NCBI GenBank assembly: GCA_013398615.1
Contig: VZSR01000055.1
Coordinates: 3,338,883 to 3,402,882 of the forward strand
Direction of reading: 5' to 3'
Source: Brachypodius melanocephalos
Lineage: Eukaryota > Chordata > Aves > Passeriformes > Pycnonotidae
Length of the DNA: 64,000 nt
Shown: positions 23,001 through 35,901 of the stretch, piece after piece
Layout of the letters: each line of letters begins with the position of its first letter
How positions within the stretch are numbered: position 1 is the first letter of the stretch
The notes under the pieces: model-generated
Told to the model about the DNA's origin: nothing
The model's input: only the letters and a program-made list of their open reading frames with translations
Database searches by the model: none
Program-made: the position numbers and the translations under genes

Positions 23001-23839
23001 AGGACCATCATCTTGGGACTGGAACCCTCAGCAGTGGCAGTAGCGCCTACCTTAGTTTCCTATATATCCAGTCTAGGTTTTGTGCTGGTAGGTTTGGATG
23101 TATCTCTGAGCTCACAACACTTGCATGCTCTATCCCTTTGAACCATATGGTGTCACCCCGTCTCCAAACACAGATCCCAGAGGGTTATGAGAAGTAAATG
23201 AGGAAAACTTGTCCATTGCCACAAAAGGAAAGTTGGCATCTCAGAGACAGCTCCTTCTCTAAACACATTTTCCATCATCTTTTACACTTAGTAGTAACTG
23301 ACCACGTTTCTCAATTTCCTGTTTTTTCTTTCACATGGAGACAGGCTGGCTCTTTTACATTTTCTCTAGCTGAGGATGTCCCTTGGTTTTTATCCTCTGG
23401 GATGTATAGTGGTAAATCTGCCAGCCTACACTGAAGGACCTCTCTGAGAGCAATACCATTTAAACTTGTCTTAATGGCCAATGTTAAGATTCCCACACTC
23501 CCTCAGCTTCCATTAGACACACATCAGAAGTACGCAGGCCCCCAAATCACCTCCCAAGGATGCAGTTCTGCTGGGAGAAGCTGTCAAATTCCTGGGGCAA
23601 GGGGTGCTGGTCCTTCTAATTCAGCTAAAATCTCTGTTTTCACCATGGCTGCACAAAGGCCCTTTAGTCTTTCCTGGCTCCCTGTCCTGCCTACCTGGCT
23701 CTGTTTCAATCCAGTGCTGCTGCTCTCAGCATACATCAGGCATGAGCTGGGTTGGCCAAACCAGCAGCCTGAGTCACAGAAAGGCCAGGGTCTTAAACAA
23801 ACAAAAAACAAGCAAAAGGGGTTGTTGTTATTATTTATC
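23001..23839. other. Intergenic, possibly unrecognised retroviral flank
   Basis: It lies between the pol relic and the CR1 3' end. Reverse-strand ORFs of about 60 residues occur but I cannot assign them. An A-rich stretch (aaacaaacaaaaaac) lies near 23795-23812. Confidence 0.35.
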
Positions 23840-24123
23840 TGGAAATGTAGTGATAGGGAGTGGGGTGACCATTTTAAACTGAAAAAGCACAGATTTATAT
23901 TAAATAGTGGGAAGAAATTCTTTACTGTGAGGGTGCTGAGGCCCCAGCACAGGTTGCCCAGAAAAGCTGTGGTTGCCCCATGCCTGGAAGTATTCAAGGC
24001 CAGGTTGGATGGGGCTCTGGGCAGCCTGGTGTAGTGGAAGGTGTGCCTGCCCATGGCAGGGGGGTTGGAACTGGATGATCTTTATGGCCACTTTCAACCC
24101 AAAACACTCTATGATTCTATGAC
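23840..24123 (+). mobile_element. CR1 LINE 3' end (ORF2 C terminus and 3' UTR), sense
   Basis: On + the frame ending at the stop at 24032-24034 contains the typical CR1 ORF2 C terminus: SGKKFFTVRVLRPQHRLPRK and LEVFKARLDGALGSLV. The 3' UTR follows with 'ttggaactggatgatcttta', and the element ends in the characteristic short repeat tail (ctctatgattctatgac) at about 24106-24123. It is 5'-truncated to under 300 bp, the usual fate of CR1 insertions. The reading frame is intact over this piece, which suggests a comparatively recent copy. Confidence 0.93.
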
Positions 24124-27100
24124 TGTTTTCTTCTAATCCACTTACACAGTGCCACTGCCTGGTATGTATAGGGTGATAAGAATATTATTTCACTGAACTG
24201 ACCTTATACATGTGTCCACAGCTTGGTCTGATGATGCTTACACTCTGTAAAATAATCCCATATTTCTATGGCATATCTCTCTTCTGTTCACAGTTAAGTA
24301 CCCTTTATAATTCCATTTTTTTGGCCGCATTTACAACAGTATAGCTATTGCAAGTGCAACTTGCCTAATATTTTTCCTAGTCACCTTTCTCTTTGTCTCT
24401 CCTTCAGTTGTAAATGCCTTGGAGAAGAGATCATTCTTGCTTAGTGCCTAAAAATGCCTTACCTTCTAGGGGGAGCTACAGTAAATTTAATAAAAAAATA
24501 AATATGCTGGATTCTATTTTCACTAAAAAGAAAAAAAGAAAGGCATGTTATAACCCTGATTTGGTGTGATTATACTGTAAATAGGCCATAAACAGTCAAA
24601 GGGAAAATAACCCACAATATTCACACCTTTGAGAGACTGTGAGGTAATCGCTATTCTTCCCTGCTGTTCAAAATATTTTCCAAGTGTGCTCGAAACTGCA
24701 TTGGCAGCAGAATGTGGCCCAATTCAAGGGCTTTAATGCTACTGCTAAGTAGAAATGATTTTTGTCCTCGAAATTTTCAGTGAAGTAGTCTGTATTTTGC
24801 AAAAAAATAGCATAGCTATTCATTGCAAAAGCACTAAGAAAAAAGGCAGAGACCATCAGAAATCTTTCTGACAAGACAATTCCATGTTTTTTTAAAAAAT
24901 TTGTCCAATTAAGGAAAAAAGTACAAATATTGAATTTCAAAAATGGGTATGTTCCATCTGAAGATGCCAGAGAATTTCAGTGTTGCTTGCTGAAGTTAAT
25001 AGGGTGCATAATGTCCACATTATTCATGGGGAAACAGGAACAGAAATTTACCTTCAGCTCATTTATTCACTTTTCCCCAAGAACTGTTACACTTTCCATG
25101 TCATACATGGAACTGGCATTTTAAACTGGTGGTACAGCTTATCTTTAAGACCACAGCCCTTCTTTACAAGCAGCATGGCTACCTCTGCCTGTCACAATGC
25201 TACAGAAGAGCTCTGCCAGAGGATCGTTCCAAAACCTTGCAGGGAGATGGTGTGCTTTTCCTGCCCTTTGTGGTGAGAATCTTTTTCATCTTATATCCAT
25301 GCCCATAGTCAACCCTTTAAAATATTTTGCTTTTATGACCTATTATTTCTCAGCATCCTTTTGGGCTGATAGATAGCTAAGGATATAGGTATTTACTGTC
25401 ACTACATTAATATCCAGAGGCCTTAACTAGCACCAGGATCCCACTGCAGCATGTACAGCATGCAGCACAATTCTAGATGTTCTCGCCCTAAAAGACTTGC
25501 AAGTTAAATGAATGAAACAGACACAGGCTGAGAGAGAGATTGCATCTGTCAGTGTGTTTGAGACCCAGACACTGAGCCCAGTGTTGTACATGGATACTGC
25601 AGCAGCAGAAGCCTGCAGGAATTTTCAAAAGATAGGGCTAAATTCGTCTTGCTAACAAACACTGTCCATGAGCAATCACTCACCTCTCTATGGCACAATT
25701 AAACACTCACTGGCCTCCAGAGAGCACAAGCACGACTTTCTAAACTGGTGATTAAGGCCTTTGCCTGTGAGGGGCAGATGTATGTTTCAGGCCTTTTTCC
25801 AGCGAGTGTGTGATGTGAAAGAGTATAGCATTCATCAGTGCAGGCTTTTCCCCTCCCAAGTCATGGCTCCTGGCCGCTACTTTGCAAAGCAGCAGTGCTG
25901 TGCCTTTTTGGCCCAAAGAATACTTAAATTACCATATCAAAAGGAAATAGTTGATTTGGGACTCTTTAACAGAATAATCAGCAGCACAGGGAAAGAGCCT
26001 GACACTTCCTTGGACCCAGATTCAGGTTCTCTGAGTGAGTTAAAATGCTGTCTTCTGAGATGGCCTGCACACTGAGCTACTGAGTTGAAAAAGGCCCCTC
26101 TCTGCCTTCTGTCACTTGCTGCTTATGGGCGATATCTTGTCTGTGGATAAGGTTGGTGTTAGAACCAAAGGTAATTTCAGGTCTGTAAGCACAAGCCAGG
26201 GAGAAATCCCTCATTGCGGTTTCATGTTTATCCATCACAACCCAGGGTAATTGCTGACTGTCCCTAAAATATGCTGTACTGAATTTTACAGTGCTTCAGT
26301 CATCTTTTGGATCTGGGTCACACAGATGGTACAGGTGGTTTCGGATACGTATACAGGCCATCACATGGATGGGACATACATTCCTGGCAAAACTGGCAGC
26401 TTTACCTATGTTTTTCTGTTTGAGAAGTGATTCAGAAACAATCAGATTGGTCCTGGCTCTGTGTGGCAGATTGCACTTGAGCATGCAGCAGCCTCCTAGC
26501 CAGCAGAAAGCTGGGCTAAATCACCCACTGGAAGTACAAGCCTGCTTTAACATTTAACACTTCCTTAGCATTTAACAGTGAAACTCAGCAAAACGACAGC
26601 TTTTATTTTTGCTTTGTCCTAGGCTCTAAAGGCTCCCGAGGCTCAAAAGATTGCAAATGCCTCTGGAGTATCAAAGCTTCAAATCCAATGTAGCCTGGCT
26701 ATTATTCCCTTCCGCAGTGAGCATGGGCAGTTACAGAGATGGGATGAATGCTCCTCGTCTAAATCATTTAAAACCTGTGTTTAGCATTAATTCTGTCAGT
26801 TTGGAAAGCAGGCAGCTGCCAACACAGGGCGGAGCAATGCCCTGTGCTTCTGCTGGACTTGCACATGCGAAGAGAGTATCGTGTGTGCTTGCTGGAATGG
26901 GAGGGGTTTAGTGGGATCAGCGAATGGGCAGAAGAACCTGCTCTGAGGGAAAGGTCTTGCCAAGATTTATGCAGGCAGTGACATGATCAGAAAGATACTG
27001 CATGTGGCACATTACAATGGACACACTGAAAGTCTTCCTAGTCCCTTATTCTACCATATGGACTGAGTTACACACTGTGAAAATCATGGTCCTTGCACGA

Positions 27101-28240
27101 AGCTGCAGAATAAATACTGTTTGGCTTAAACCTATTCCTGCTTGTGAATGTAAATTAAATCTGTTCTCCTTCAAAATTCTTTTGTTCTGCTGCTTTTATC
27201 TTTGTGGAAATTTTCTTTGGTGACTCCTCTTTTGTTGTCAGCCTGGCCCTTACAGGTGAAAATCATGAACTTTTCTGAAGCTACAAGCTCTAGGAACATG
27301 TCTTTGGCTGGAGGCAACATGAAGTTACACAACCCCAAGCAGAGTGTACTGGTACAATGGCTTTTCCTGCCCTCCTCTGTGCAATTATTTGGGGGAAAGT
27401 TCTCTAGGCCAGAGAAACTATATTCATAACATCCACTATTTAAGTCTCTCACTTGGATTCTTTCCTTGCAGTGAGAACTGACATACTGTCAAAGCTGACA
27501 GCACTATGCCTGTTTATTGCACCAGAAGACCTGGCTTTTCCTTTCCTCCCATCTGCAGACCTTGGCTGCTCCCATTATATAAACCCTTTCTGACTCCTGC
27601 CCCTAATAAAATCCCTCACATTCTCCCTCAGCCTCCCTTTGATTCGTGCTCCCAGAGTCTTCCTCGCTGCTGACGTCGGGAGCATGCACAGCTCTGTAAT
27701 TTCCCGACAGCCCTTTTCAAACACTGCTTTTTAATCAGGTGCTGTGTTTTACCAGCCCTTCCTTCTCTCACTGAATGCCTTTGAAGCGAGGCTGCCAACA
27801 CTGGTGGAGTTCCTTCTCCGCTGCCCTTTTTTGTTGTTTCCATACGGAATTCTAGGACAGAATTTTGTAGCTTTTTAGATGCTCTGATTTTTTAAAAATT
27901 TTTTTTCTGTGTTGTGATCCTAATTTCCTTCAGGATTTCTGCTTCCTCTCCTGGGAAATTTGTCTCTATTTCTGGCATCTGTCCTTCCTAACCCTTCCCA
28001 CGTTTCTTGCCTTCTAAAGACAGGGGAAAAGAATCCATTTAATATTTTTCTGTAGTAACGTCTATCTCATCTGTCAATAAATTACCCTTTGCCATCTCTG
28101 GGAGACCCCTTTGTCTCCCTTCACTGACCTTATTCTGTACCTTGCCTGGTTTTTTTTAAGGGAGGATGCAATATCCCTGGGCTGTCATTCCATGAAGAAC
28201 AGCTGTCATTCCTCCCATAGTGTATGCGTATGTGTTTGAG
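24124..28240. other. Intergenic, nothing recognised
   Basis: About 4 kb with no recognisable exon, RNA or mobile element. ORFs of up to about 100 codons (for example 25761-26075 on +) lack similarity to anything I know and have no supporting context. Confidence 0.45.
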
Positions 28241-28242
28241 GA

Positions 28243-28263
28243 GGGAGGGAAAAGGGAGGGGGG
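28243..28263 (+). other. Potential G-quadruplex motif
   Basis: Four G-runs of at least 3 with loops of 1, 4 and 1 bases (GGG-A-GGG-AAAA-GGG-A-GGGGGG) fit the canonical G-quadruplex pattern on the + strand. No gene is nearby. Confidence 0.7.
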
Positions 28264-31200
28264 AATTAGGAGAGGATGGGGTTCTGCTGTTGGGAAATAT
28301 GATGGTCCTATTCAGAATGGTAAATATTTTTTCATTCATGATATTCTGCTGCAATGCTCTTTTTTTCTTCAGTGGTCTTAGACATTCATTTTCTTATTAA
28401 TCTAACACTCATCTATCTGACATATAACTACAAGAATATTTATTAATGTAAACATATTTTTAAACTCATTATTTATGTATTTCTAAATGTCTGATTTCTG
28501 CACAGTCTCTGTAACTGTGAATAATATCTCACCATCAGAGCTGTAGCCTAATACTACAGAGGTGGATTCAGAAAGCATTATCTGTGGCTAAAAAACATGA
28601 CTTTTCCATATATTTTCAGTGTTACAAATGGAAATGCTCACTGAGAGGGTTAAAGAGCATGGTATAGTCCTGCATGTAACTAGCAAGCTGTGCAGACCTG
28701 CAGAAGGAAGAGACAGATCCATGAATCCAGCAATTCCTGCCCTGTCTTTACTCCTTGTGTATTTTGAAGCACTGCAGACTCCCAGACAACTCATCACGGA
28801 GCATTCTCTGCATCTCTCGTGGTCCAAGGGCATTGTGCACAGCACAGGTACAAGTTCCTTTCTTCCTGCTCCTCATCTCACACACAGTCTAACCACAAAT
28901 TAGTACAGTTTGAAAAAGCAAATATTAGTTTCAATCAAATTCTACCAATGTATTTTAAGAAGCAAAGGAAGTAAATCCAGCAAAGATGCTCTCATCTCTG
29001 TACCTTCTGGCAATTACACTCCTTAAAGCATTTATTTTCACAATATGGGCGTGAAATAAGGAAATGGAGTTATTATTTATGGTGTGCATAGAAACACACC
29101 AAAGCAACCTCAAGGCACAAGACACATCTCATGCTGGGGCCCCAGTTCTCTGAGTACCTGTGTCAAAAACCTGGTGAAACACACTGTGAGTCTTGTTTGA
29201 TCCAGCCTTGGGGTTTCCTTTGTTTGGAAACCAGCAACAGGCACCATGTTTGTGTCACAGGCCAGGTCCAGGCATGGCCTCTGGATCTCTGAGCTCAGAG
29301 GTGTTCCAAAGGCCCGGATCAGCAACACAAGAGAGAGACTGAAGAACTTCAGACAACGTCAAAAAGAATGTCTAGATACAACATACATACCAAGCTCCTC
29401 ACTTCCTTGTCCTGTGCTAGCAGGACATCAGCAGAACATCTTTTCTCTTAAAAGCATTATTGTACTTGTTTTACAACTGCTTTGTGATTGATGTCCACTC
29501 TGGCCCTTTCTCTCTCATCTGATGGCTCTGGCAGTCCCTGCTTGATTTAGCCATCCAGCTGAAAAGGTAACCCATCTCCACAGCTAAAAGTAATAAATTC
29601 TTTAGCCACCACAGCAAAATACATTGATATTATCTTGAATTAAATCACTCATGTCTGCAGTTCTCGGTACGGGATCTCACAGTAAATTGGTATCAGCTGA
29701 AATCAGATTTACATTAGTAAATGTATCAGGCTATGAGCTGAACAGTTTGCACTGGCCACACCACTCGTTCAGCCATCTCTTTTTTGGGATGACTACGTCC
29801 AGTACCTTAGCAATGCAGCCAGCTGAACTTCTCCAGGGGGAATCACTGGGGCTTGGGAACCAGAGCCTTTACTTCCCTAGAAGCAATCTATGCCTTCAAG
29901 GACTAAGGCTCCGTCTGTGTATGGAATCGGGTTTTCAAATGTATTCAAATGTTGGTAATACCAACCCTGCTCCAGCACCAGGAAGAACATGTGGAGTCTA
30001 CTGAAGAATGCCTCTTGGCTACTGCCATCTTCTGGACTATCCCATGTTAATTACTCGAGTCTCTTGTAAAAAGACACCTGCGGCAATTGGCAGAGTATCT
30101 GCACAAATATTAGCAGCCTTGAGGCTGAGAAACTGTTAAATAGCCTTAGTAATAGAATATTAACACCTTGATGATGAGCGAGCGTGGGTGGAATAATTGT
30201 CTGCTCAGAAAGAGGCACCTTTTTCTCATTCTATTGCTGTTGTTGAATCCTTATCTCCTGGATAAATAAAAACAAACTCCCCAGTTATTGTTCTCGTTCA
30301 CCTTTTGACTCTTGATTAGATTTACTGCAGATACATCCCTTTGGCAGTGAAAATGGAACCAACACATTTCTGATGCACTCCAGCAGAATTCTCAGCCCCT
30401 GCTCCATGCTCAGAGCACCAAGGTCCTCGTTTTCTGAATGGCGGTTAATTACCTGTCCTTCTAGCGCATGGATGAGATACAACCTTCAGAGAGATCACTT
30501 GCTCTGATTAACAGACCGTTCTGTTTCACTATGAATCTTTATCTTATTTTTAATCCTCAGCACTTGGAGCCAAACCTGATACCTTTCTGAAGAGAGAAAC
30601 CCACAGTGATACAACCTGCCTTGCTCAAGCTGCTTCTCCTTTCTATATTTTTCAGTGTTTTCCCAGATGAGGCCCCAGGATTATTGCAAACGAGTCCCAG
30701 GAAGAAATGCTGCTCAATTAGGCGAAAAGAAACTCGAAGGAAAAAAGGAGTAGAGCCAGCAAATTGCTTGAGATAACAATCTCCCCCCACCCGTGTGTCT
30801 CTGTAACTAAGAGGATTAGCTGAACTTTCTGTGTCACACCAAAACTGACAATAAGCAACAGTGACTTCCCCCCGCTGGCACTTGTACCTTCACATGTTTC
30901 ATTTTCTTGCCCACACTACTGCCTTGCCCCTTGCTGATTGTATGACAAACTTGGGGATGAACATGATGGCTCTTTCCTTTCCTTTAAGATTTATGACTCA
31001 AAGCCAAATAAAACCCAACTCAAGTTATTACATGCTCTGTTTCCTCCTAACAACAACTCACTTCTAACAGTGTAAGCTAAGCAAGGAAACATGGAAATAT
31101 GGTCTCCTTGATCTCACCTGATCTATCTGCTGCTAGAGATGCAAACAGCAGCCTCAGGTCTGCCAACACAGGAGCAGGCATAAAGACATCCCTTGGGAGC

Positions 31201-34200
31201 AGGACCAAATGTCTGGAATATATAAAGAAGTCCCATCAAAATTCAAAGTATCTGAGGTTCCATGTAGATACAGCACAGCCAGCAAGGAGCTGGATGTTTA
31301 TTTCTAGGTAAGATTTATCATTCTGTGGTAGGAGGACTACCTAGGGTAGTCTTGCAGTGAAAGGAAATTACCTTTGTTAAAGGACTCTGTCTCTGGTTAT
31401 GGAATCAGCCCCATGTTCCTCTCACAATGGTGTACACATGATGAAAAGAATACGGCTTGTGACTGAAGGTGATCAAACATCAAATAATTCCAGTTTCTAA
31501 AGTAAACTAATTCCTTTTGCTGATCTGTGTAGGACATCACTCTAAACCTGGTGAACAACTCCTTTCCCTGAGCTTGCCAGAGAATTTGTACAGAGAGACA
31601 AAGTTCTGTGAGACAGGGCAAATGAGGAGCATTCTCCCACCTGCACATGCTTCCTCTCTTCTCTTCCCTGAGCTTCCACAGAAGACCAGAGCAGGAGGTG
31701 GTGGAAATCCGAAAGATGGATGTCTCTGATACATGAACGGCTGCACGCAGGCACGCTGACCAAGTAAGAACCTGTGTCACAGTGAAGAAGGAACTTGAAA
31801 GCAAGAAGGAGGCAGGAGAAGTAGAAATTATTTCACACTGATGTAAAGCAGATACCAACGCACAGAAAGAGAATGTTATGATAAAACCAGTTGGGATGTG
31901 GGACTCAGGTGATCACCACCAGTGTAAGGATTGAAGGGAAATGCTGACACAGCAAAATCTGCAAGGAAGTATTAGGGTAGGGTCATGAAATGCATGGGAC
32001 TTGCCAGTTCTTGTAAAGCATTTTACTGAACTAGGCATCTGTGCTGTGTGCCCTCTCATTGCTACACAACTCCCTGGACCTAAATTAAATCACTATGGCA
32101 CTTCTGCCATGTTAAACGGTGCGAGCAGGTACTCTCAGGCCACATAAATTCAGTGAAGTAGTGTTTTGGGCGTCCCTGTACAGCTTTATTTGTGATCAAA
32201 GGGTATGGTGTTGTGGGGGAGAAATACTTCCAGACAGATTTAGACTTTTACTCCAAAAATCTGTTCAGACTGAGGCATTGTAAAAACTGCCCGGTGTATT
32301 GCCACGGGGCAAGACTGCCTTGTTACTCTGTAGCAACCCCTGTCTCGCCTATACGGAGCAGCAGTTTTAGTTCAAAGGGATCCAGGACTATTCTCTTTCC
32401 CCATTTACATGAAATGGGACTAGAGTGGAGCGTGGCAGCCTATTAACAGTGCCCCACAGCACTGCAAGAGTTCTGACTAGAGAGTGAAGGACACCGTGTC
32501 CAATTGAAATTACAGAGGAATTTGGGGTAGGCAGAATGTAATTACACAATTGGAATTTAAACTGTGAAATTAAAAGGAAATATTCAAGGATGAAGGGGCA
32601 GAGAGAATCCCTAATCTCCAGCCAGGCTAGGCTGTGTGACAGAAAAGTCCCTTTCTGAAGAAGGAATAAGCAAAGAGCTGTCCTGGAAGAAAGGGAGGTA
32701 GAGAATAAAGACAATGTTTTCAAAAGCACCCTAACTCCAGCTGTGTGTTTGTTTCACAGGCTATGTCTATTCTACAGAAAAACCTTGCGGTTGCTAAAAG
32801 GCATCAGATGTGTCCCTCTTGGCCCCCTCTTCACTGAGGTCAGAAACAATTTGGTTCCTCATGTAAGCAGCACCAAAGCATTCCTAAGGTCTACAGCAGA
32901 AAGCATACTGTACAACTGGTCAAAAAAGGGAGTTCAGCCCTGCTTTTCATACAGGTACAAACCAGAATTTGCCCTTCTACCCGAGTTTGTCACACTGCTG
33001 GCACTCTTGCTTTAGTATCTGAGCTTTTCCCAAGTCTTAGTTAATAACCATCCTAACAAAAATCAGGTATTTAAGGGGTTTTGCTGTAGTAAGGCGAGGA
33101 AGAGAAAACCACTGAAACCAGATCTGTGACAGTTTTGGGTGGCAACTTGAATCAGGCAATTGCAAATCCCACTCCTTAGAGACCTGAATCAAGTTGCAGG
33201 ACCCCATTGTTGTCCCTCTCAGAGCAGAGAAACAGGTAAAGATGCAGCCAGCCTTGTGGGTCTCTGGGAGAGAACAAGAACTGCTGAACAGGGTCCTTCA
33301 ATCAAGGCACAACACACAGAACTGGGGGCTCATCTTCTTGAACTGTCTAGCCATACATGCAACCAAAGACAAGTTTCTTAATTTCTCTGCTTTAGTTTAC
33401 CATTGCTAAAAAAGCACAGCAATAATTTCCTAAATCTTCAAAGCTGGTGATTTGTAAGATGTAACTGGTTAAAATTGGAAGGTTCAGAAGCTGCATTGAT
33501 GACAACTATTGAAATGCATACAAAAAACTGAGCTAGAGCTAAAGTAAGTGCAGGCAAAGCAGCAGAGAGTGAGAAATAGATTGAAAAACCCACCTGAAAA
33601 GATAAGTGTCCTTTTAGTAATTACCTCTCCCTTTCCTGAGGATGTGTGAAGGTTCTGAATTACAGGGTTTTTTTTTAAATATGAAAATTAAAAACATGCT
33701 TCTTTTTTGTCTGTGCTCCACATCTTATCTCCAAAAAAGCAGTTAGCTGTACTTGGGAGGGGCAGAGTATTATAAGATGGTACAAATTTCCTGCTATAAT
33801 TTTATTTTCTTTAAGATTCAGAGGAGTGGTGACAGCTCTCAGAAATAAGAGATTCAGGGTCATCTTTTCTCCAACCCAGAGACAACAGAACAGGGTCAGA
33901 ACTGAAGGCAGAAAGCAATCTGGTCAAAGGCAGGCAGAGATGTGTGCAAGGGGAAACAAACAGCCAATATATGCAGTGGACAGTCTCCATTTCTCTTCTG
34001 CTGTTCGTGCTCAGCACTCACAAGATGCATAGGAAGGAGGTCTGAAGAGGGGGAAGAGTATAATAATGGAAAGAGACAGTACTGGTGGGTCCCAGGCCTT
34101 GGGGATAAGGGTGGACTCTTTTCCGTGCTTGGAAACAGGAGGAGGGCGGGGAGCAATGCAGGAGAGAAAGGAAAAACAGCTTTGTGGTTAAAGTACTGAA

Positions 34201-35814
34201 CTGCACAGCCTCAGAGCACCTAGGTGCAAGTCTGTGTCCCACTAATGTCGGCTGTGACACTGGAGGGACTATGCACAGTCTTCATGTTGCTTTTCTTCAC
34301 TTCTCCTCAACCAAGAAGGTACTAATCCTATTTTTCCCTCCTTTCCCTGCCAGCTCTCTAAATTGCGAGCTTTTTGAGACATAATGTCTTTCGCTATCGA
34401 TGGCATGTTCAAAAAATAACACTGTAGCAGGGAGGCTGCCGGTTGCTCTGTCAGGTTGTGTATGATGGTGAGAAATAGGAAACAGGCAGAAACACACAGA
34501 TAAGTGTAATTAAATGTGAGACAATTTGTGCAGTCCCCAAGTGAAAGGAATACAGAGATTTTTGAGGATGTATGTATGAAAACATAAGGGGCAAAGAATG
34601 ACTGTTTTGAGGCAGAAGCCTCTAATTATCTGGATGACCAAAGGGAAACAAATGTGATTCTAGTAACAGGCCCTCCTGTAGAAGAGAAATCTCATGTGAA
34701 GAAAATAGGATAGAGAGAAGGGGGACATCGTATGAGAAAAGCAGCATCTGGGATTCACATCTGAGTGGCACAGTGGAATTGGAGCAGAGCAGATAAGTTT
34801 GCTCTTAATTTCCCTATACACTAGAGCTGTTTCATGAAAAGGATAATTTCCTTCCCAGTGTGCTTTTTGCTTAAATACTGTGATTTGTGTTTCTTTTGCT
34901 CCCTGCCTTCCCACCTCATGTTCCTTTTGTCCTCTGCCTCCCTACTTTTTTTAAAAAATGCCTATGAAATGCTACTGCATTAATTCTAGCAGGAGATAGA
35001 AAATTCAGAAGGTCACAGAGCAATCATAGAAAATTTGGGGTTATGGGCACAAGTCAAGCAGGCCAAGGAGGGCTAGGAATTAAGAGGTATCTGGTTCAAC
35101 ATCAAAACAATGGACGCAGATACGCTGCAGAGCTTTAAAAGATCCTCAGATACCATTTCTTCCCTTTACATGTGGTGTTGATTCTGAGCACTGTATTGTT
35201 TCTCACCACCAGACAATCTTTTTAAAGCAAAATCCCTGTGAGAGGTGATTCTGTGTGGCTGACAAGTCCAGCCAGAGAACAGAATCACAGGGTCTTGCTG
35301 GCTGCTGGCTGTTTTGGGCTCTGTTTCAGCACATACTTCACCACCAGTGTGAGCCCAGTCTCACTGACTGCAGCTGAACAACCAACTTTCTTACCATGTC
35401 TTTTTGTGAAATGAATCCAGAGTGCTCAGCTCCTCACAGGACTAAGCTTTGTATCATCTTTGTGTCCAATTATCTCAGATTTCAAGTATTTCCAGCAAGT
35501 TGCTCATGAGTAAGACACCAATCAGGCACTATGTGGCACTCACAATTGAAAGAGAGGTAAAATTTATCTGATAAATTATTCATCACTAATGATTTGGCCA
35601 GCTTTCCTGGATATATAGCCACAGGGATGTATGACACCTTGGGGAAGGCATCAGATAGAGATGCATTCAAAGAAAACTAGAGGAGAGGATGCAGACATAG
35701 ATCCAGACTAATCTTTACAGGGAGAGGGAGAGCACCTATGTGGCTTGGCTGAATTAAATTCTCTTTATAGGTGGTCAATTACAACACACAGAGCAGATTA
35801 GTGACTACCAGAAA
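28264..35814. other. Intergenic, nothing recognised
   Basis: About 7.5 kb without recognisable coding exons, structured RNAs or repeats. The + strand is often A/G-rich here (for example around 34.0-34.2 kb). The longest ORFs (153 codons on -, 31397-31858; 117 on +, 29651-30004) look like chance. Confidence 0.45.
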
Positions 35815-35901
35815 ATGCAAAACAATAACAACAACAACAAAACAAAAAACCCACAAACAAACAAACTAACAAAAATGCAACAAAGCAAAAAACCAAACCA
35901 C
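35815..35901 (+). repeat. A/C-rich low-complexity tract (CAA/AAAC type)
   Basis: AACAACAAC-type and CAAACAAAC-type runs with almost no G or T over about 87 bp. Confidence 0.85.

Noticed and set aside
23474..24034. 186-codon + ORF as a host gene
   Set aside because: Only its last 50 or so codons are recognisable, and they are the CR1 ORF2 C terminus. The rest is unrelated sequence in the same open frame.
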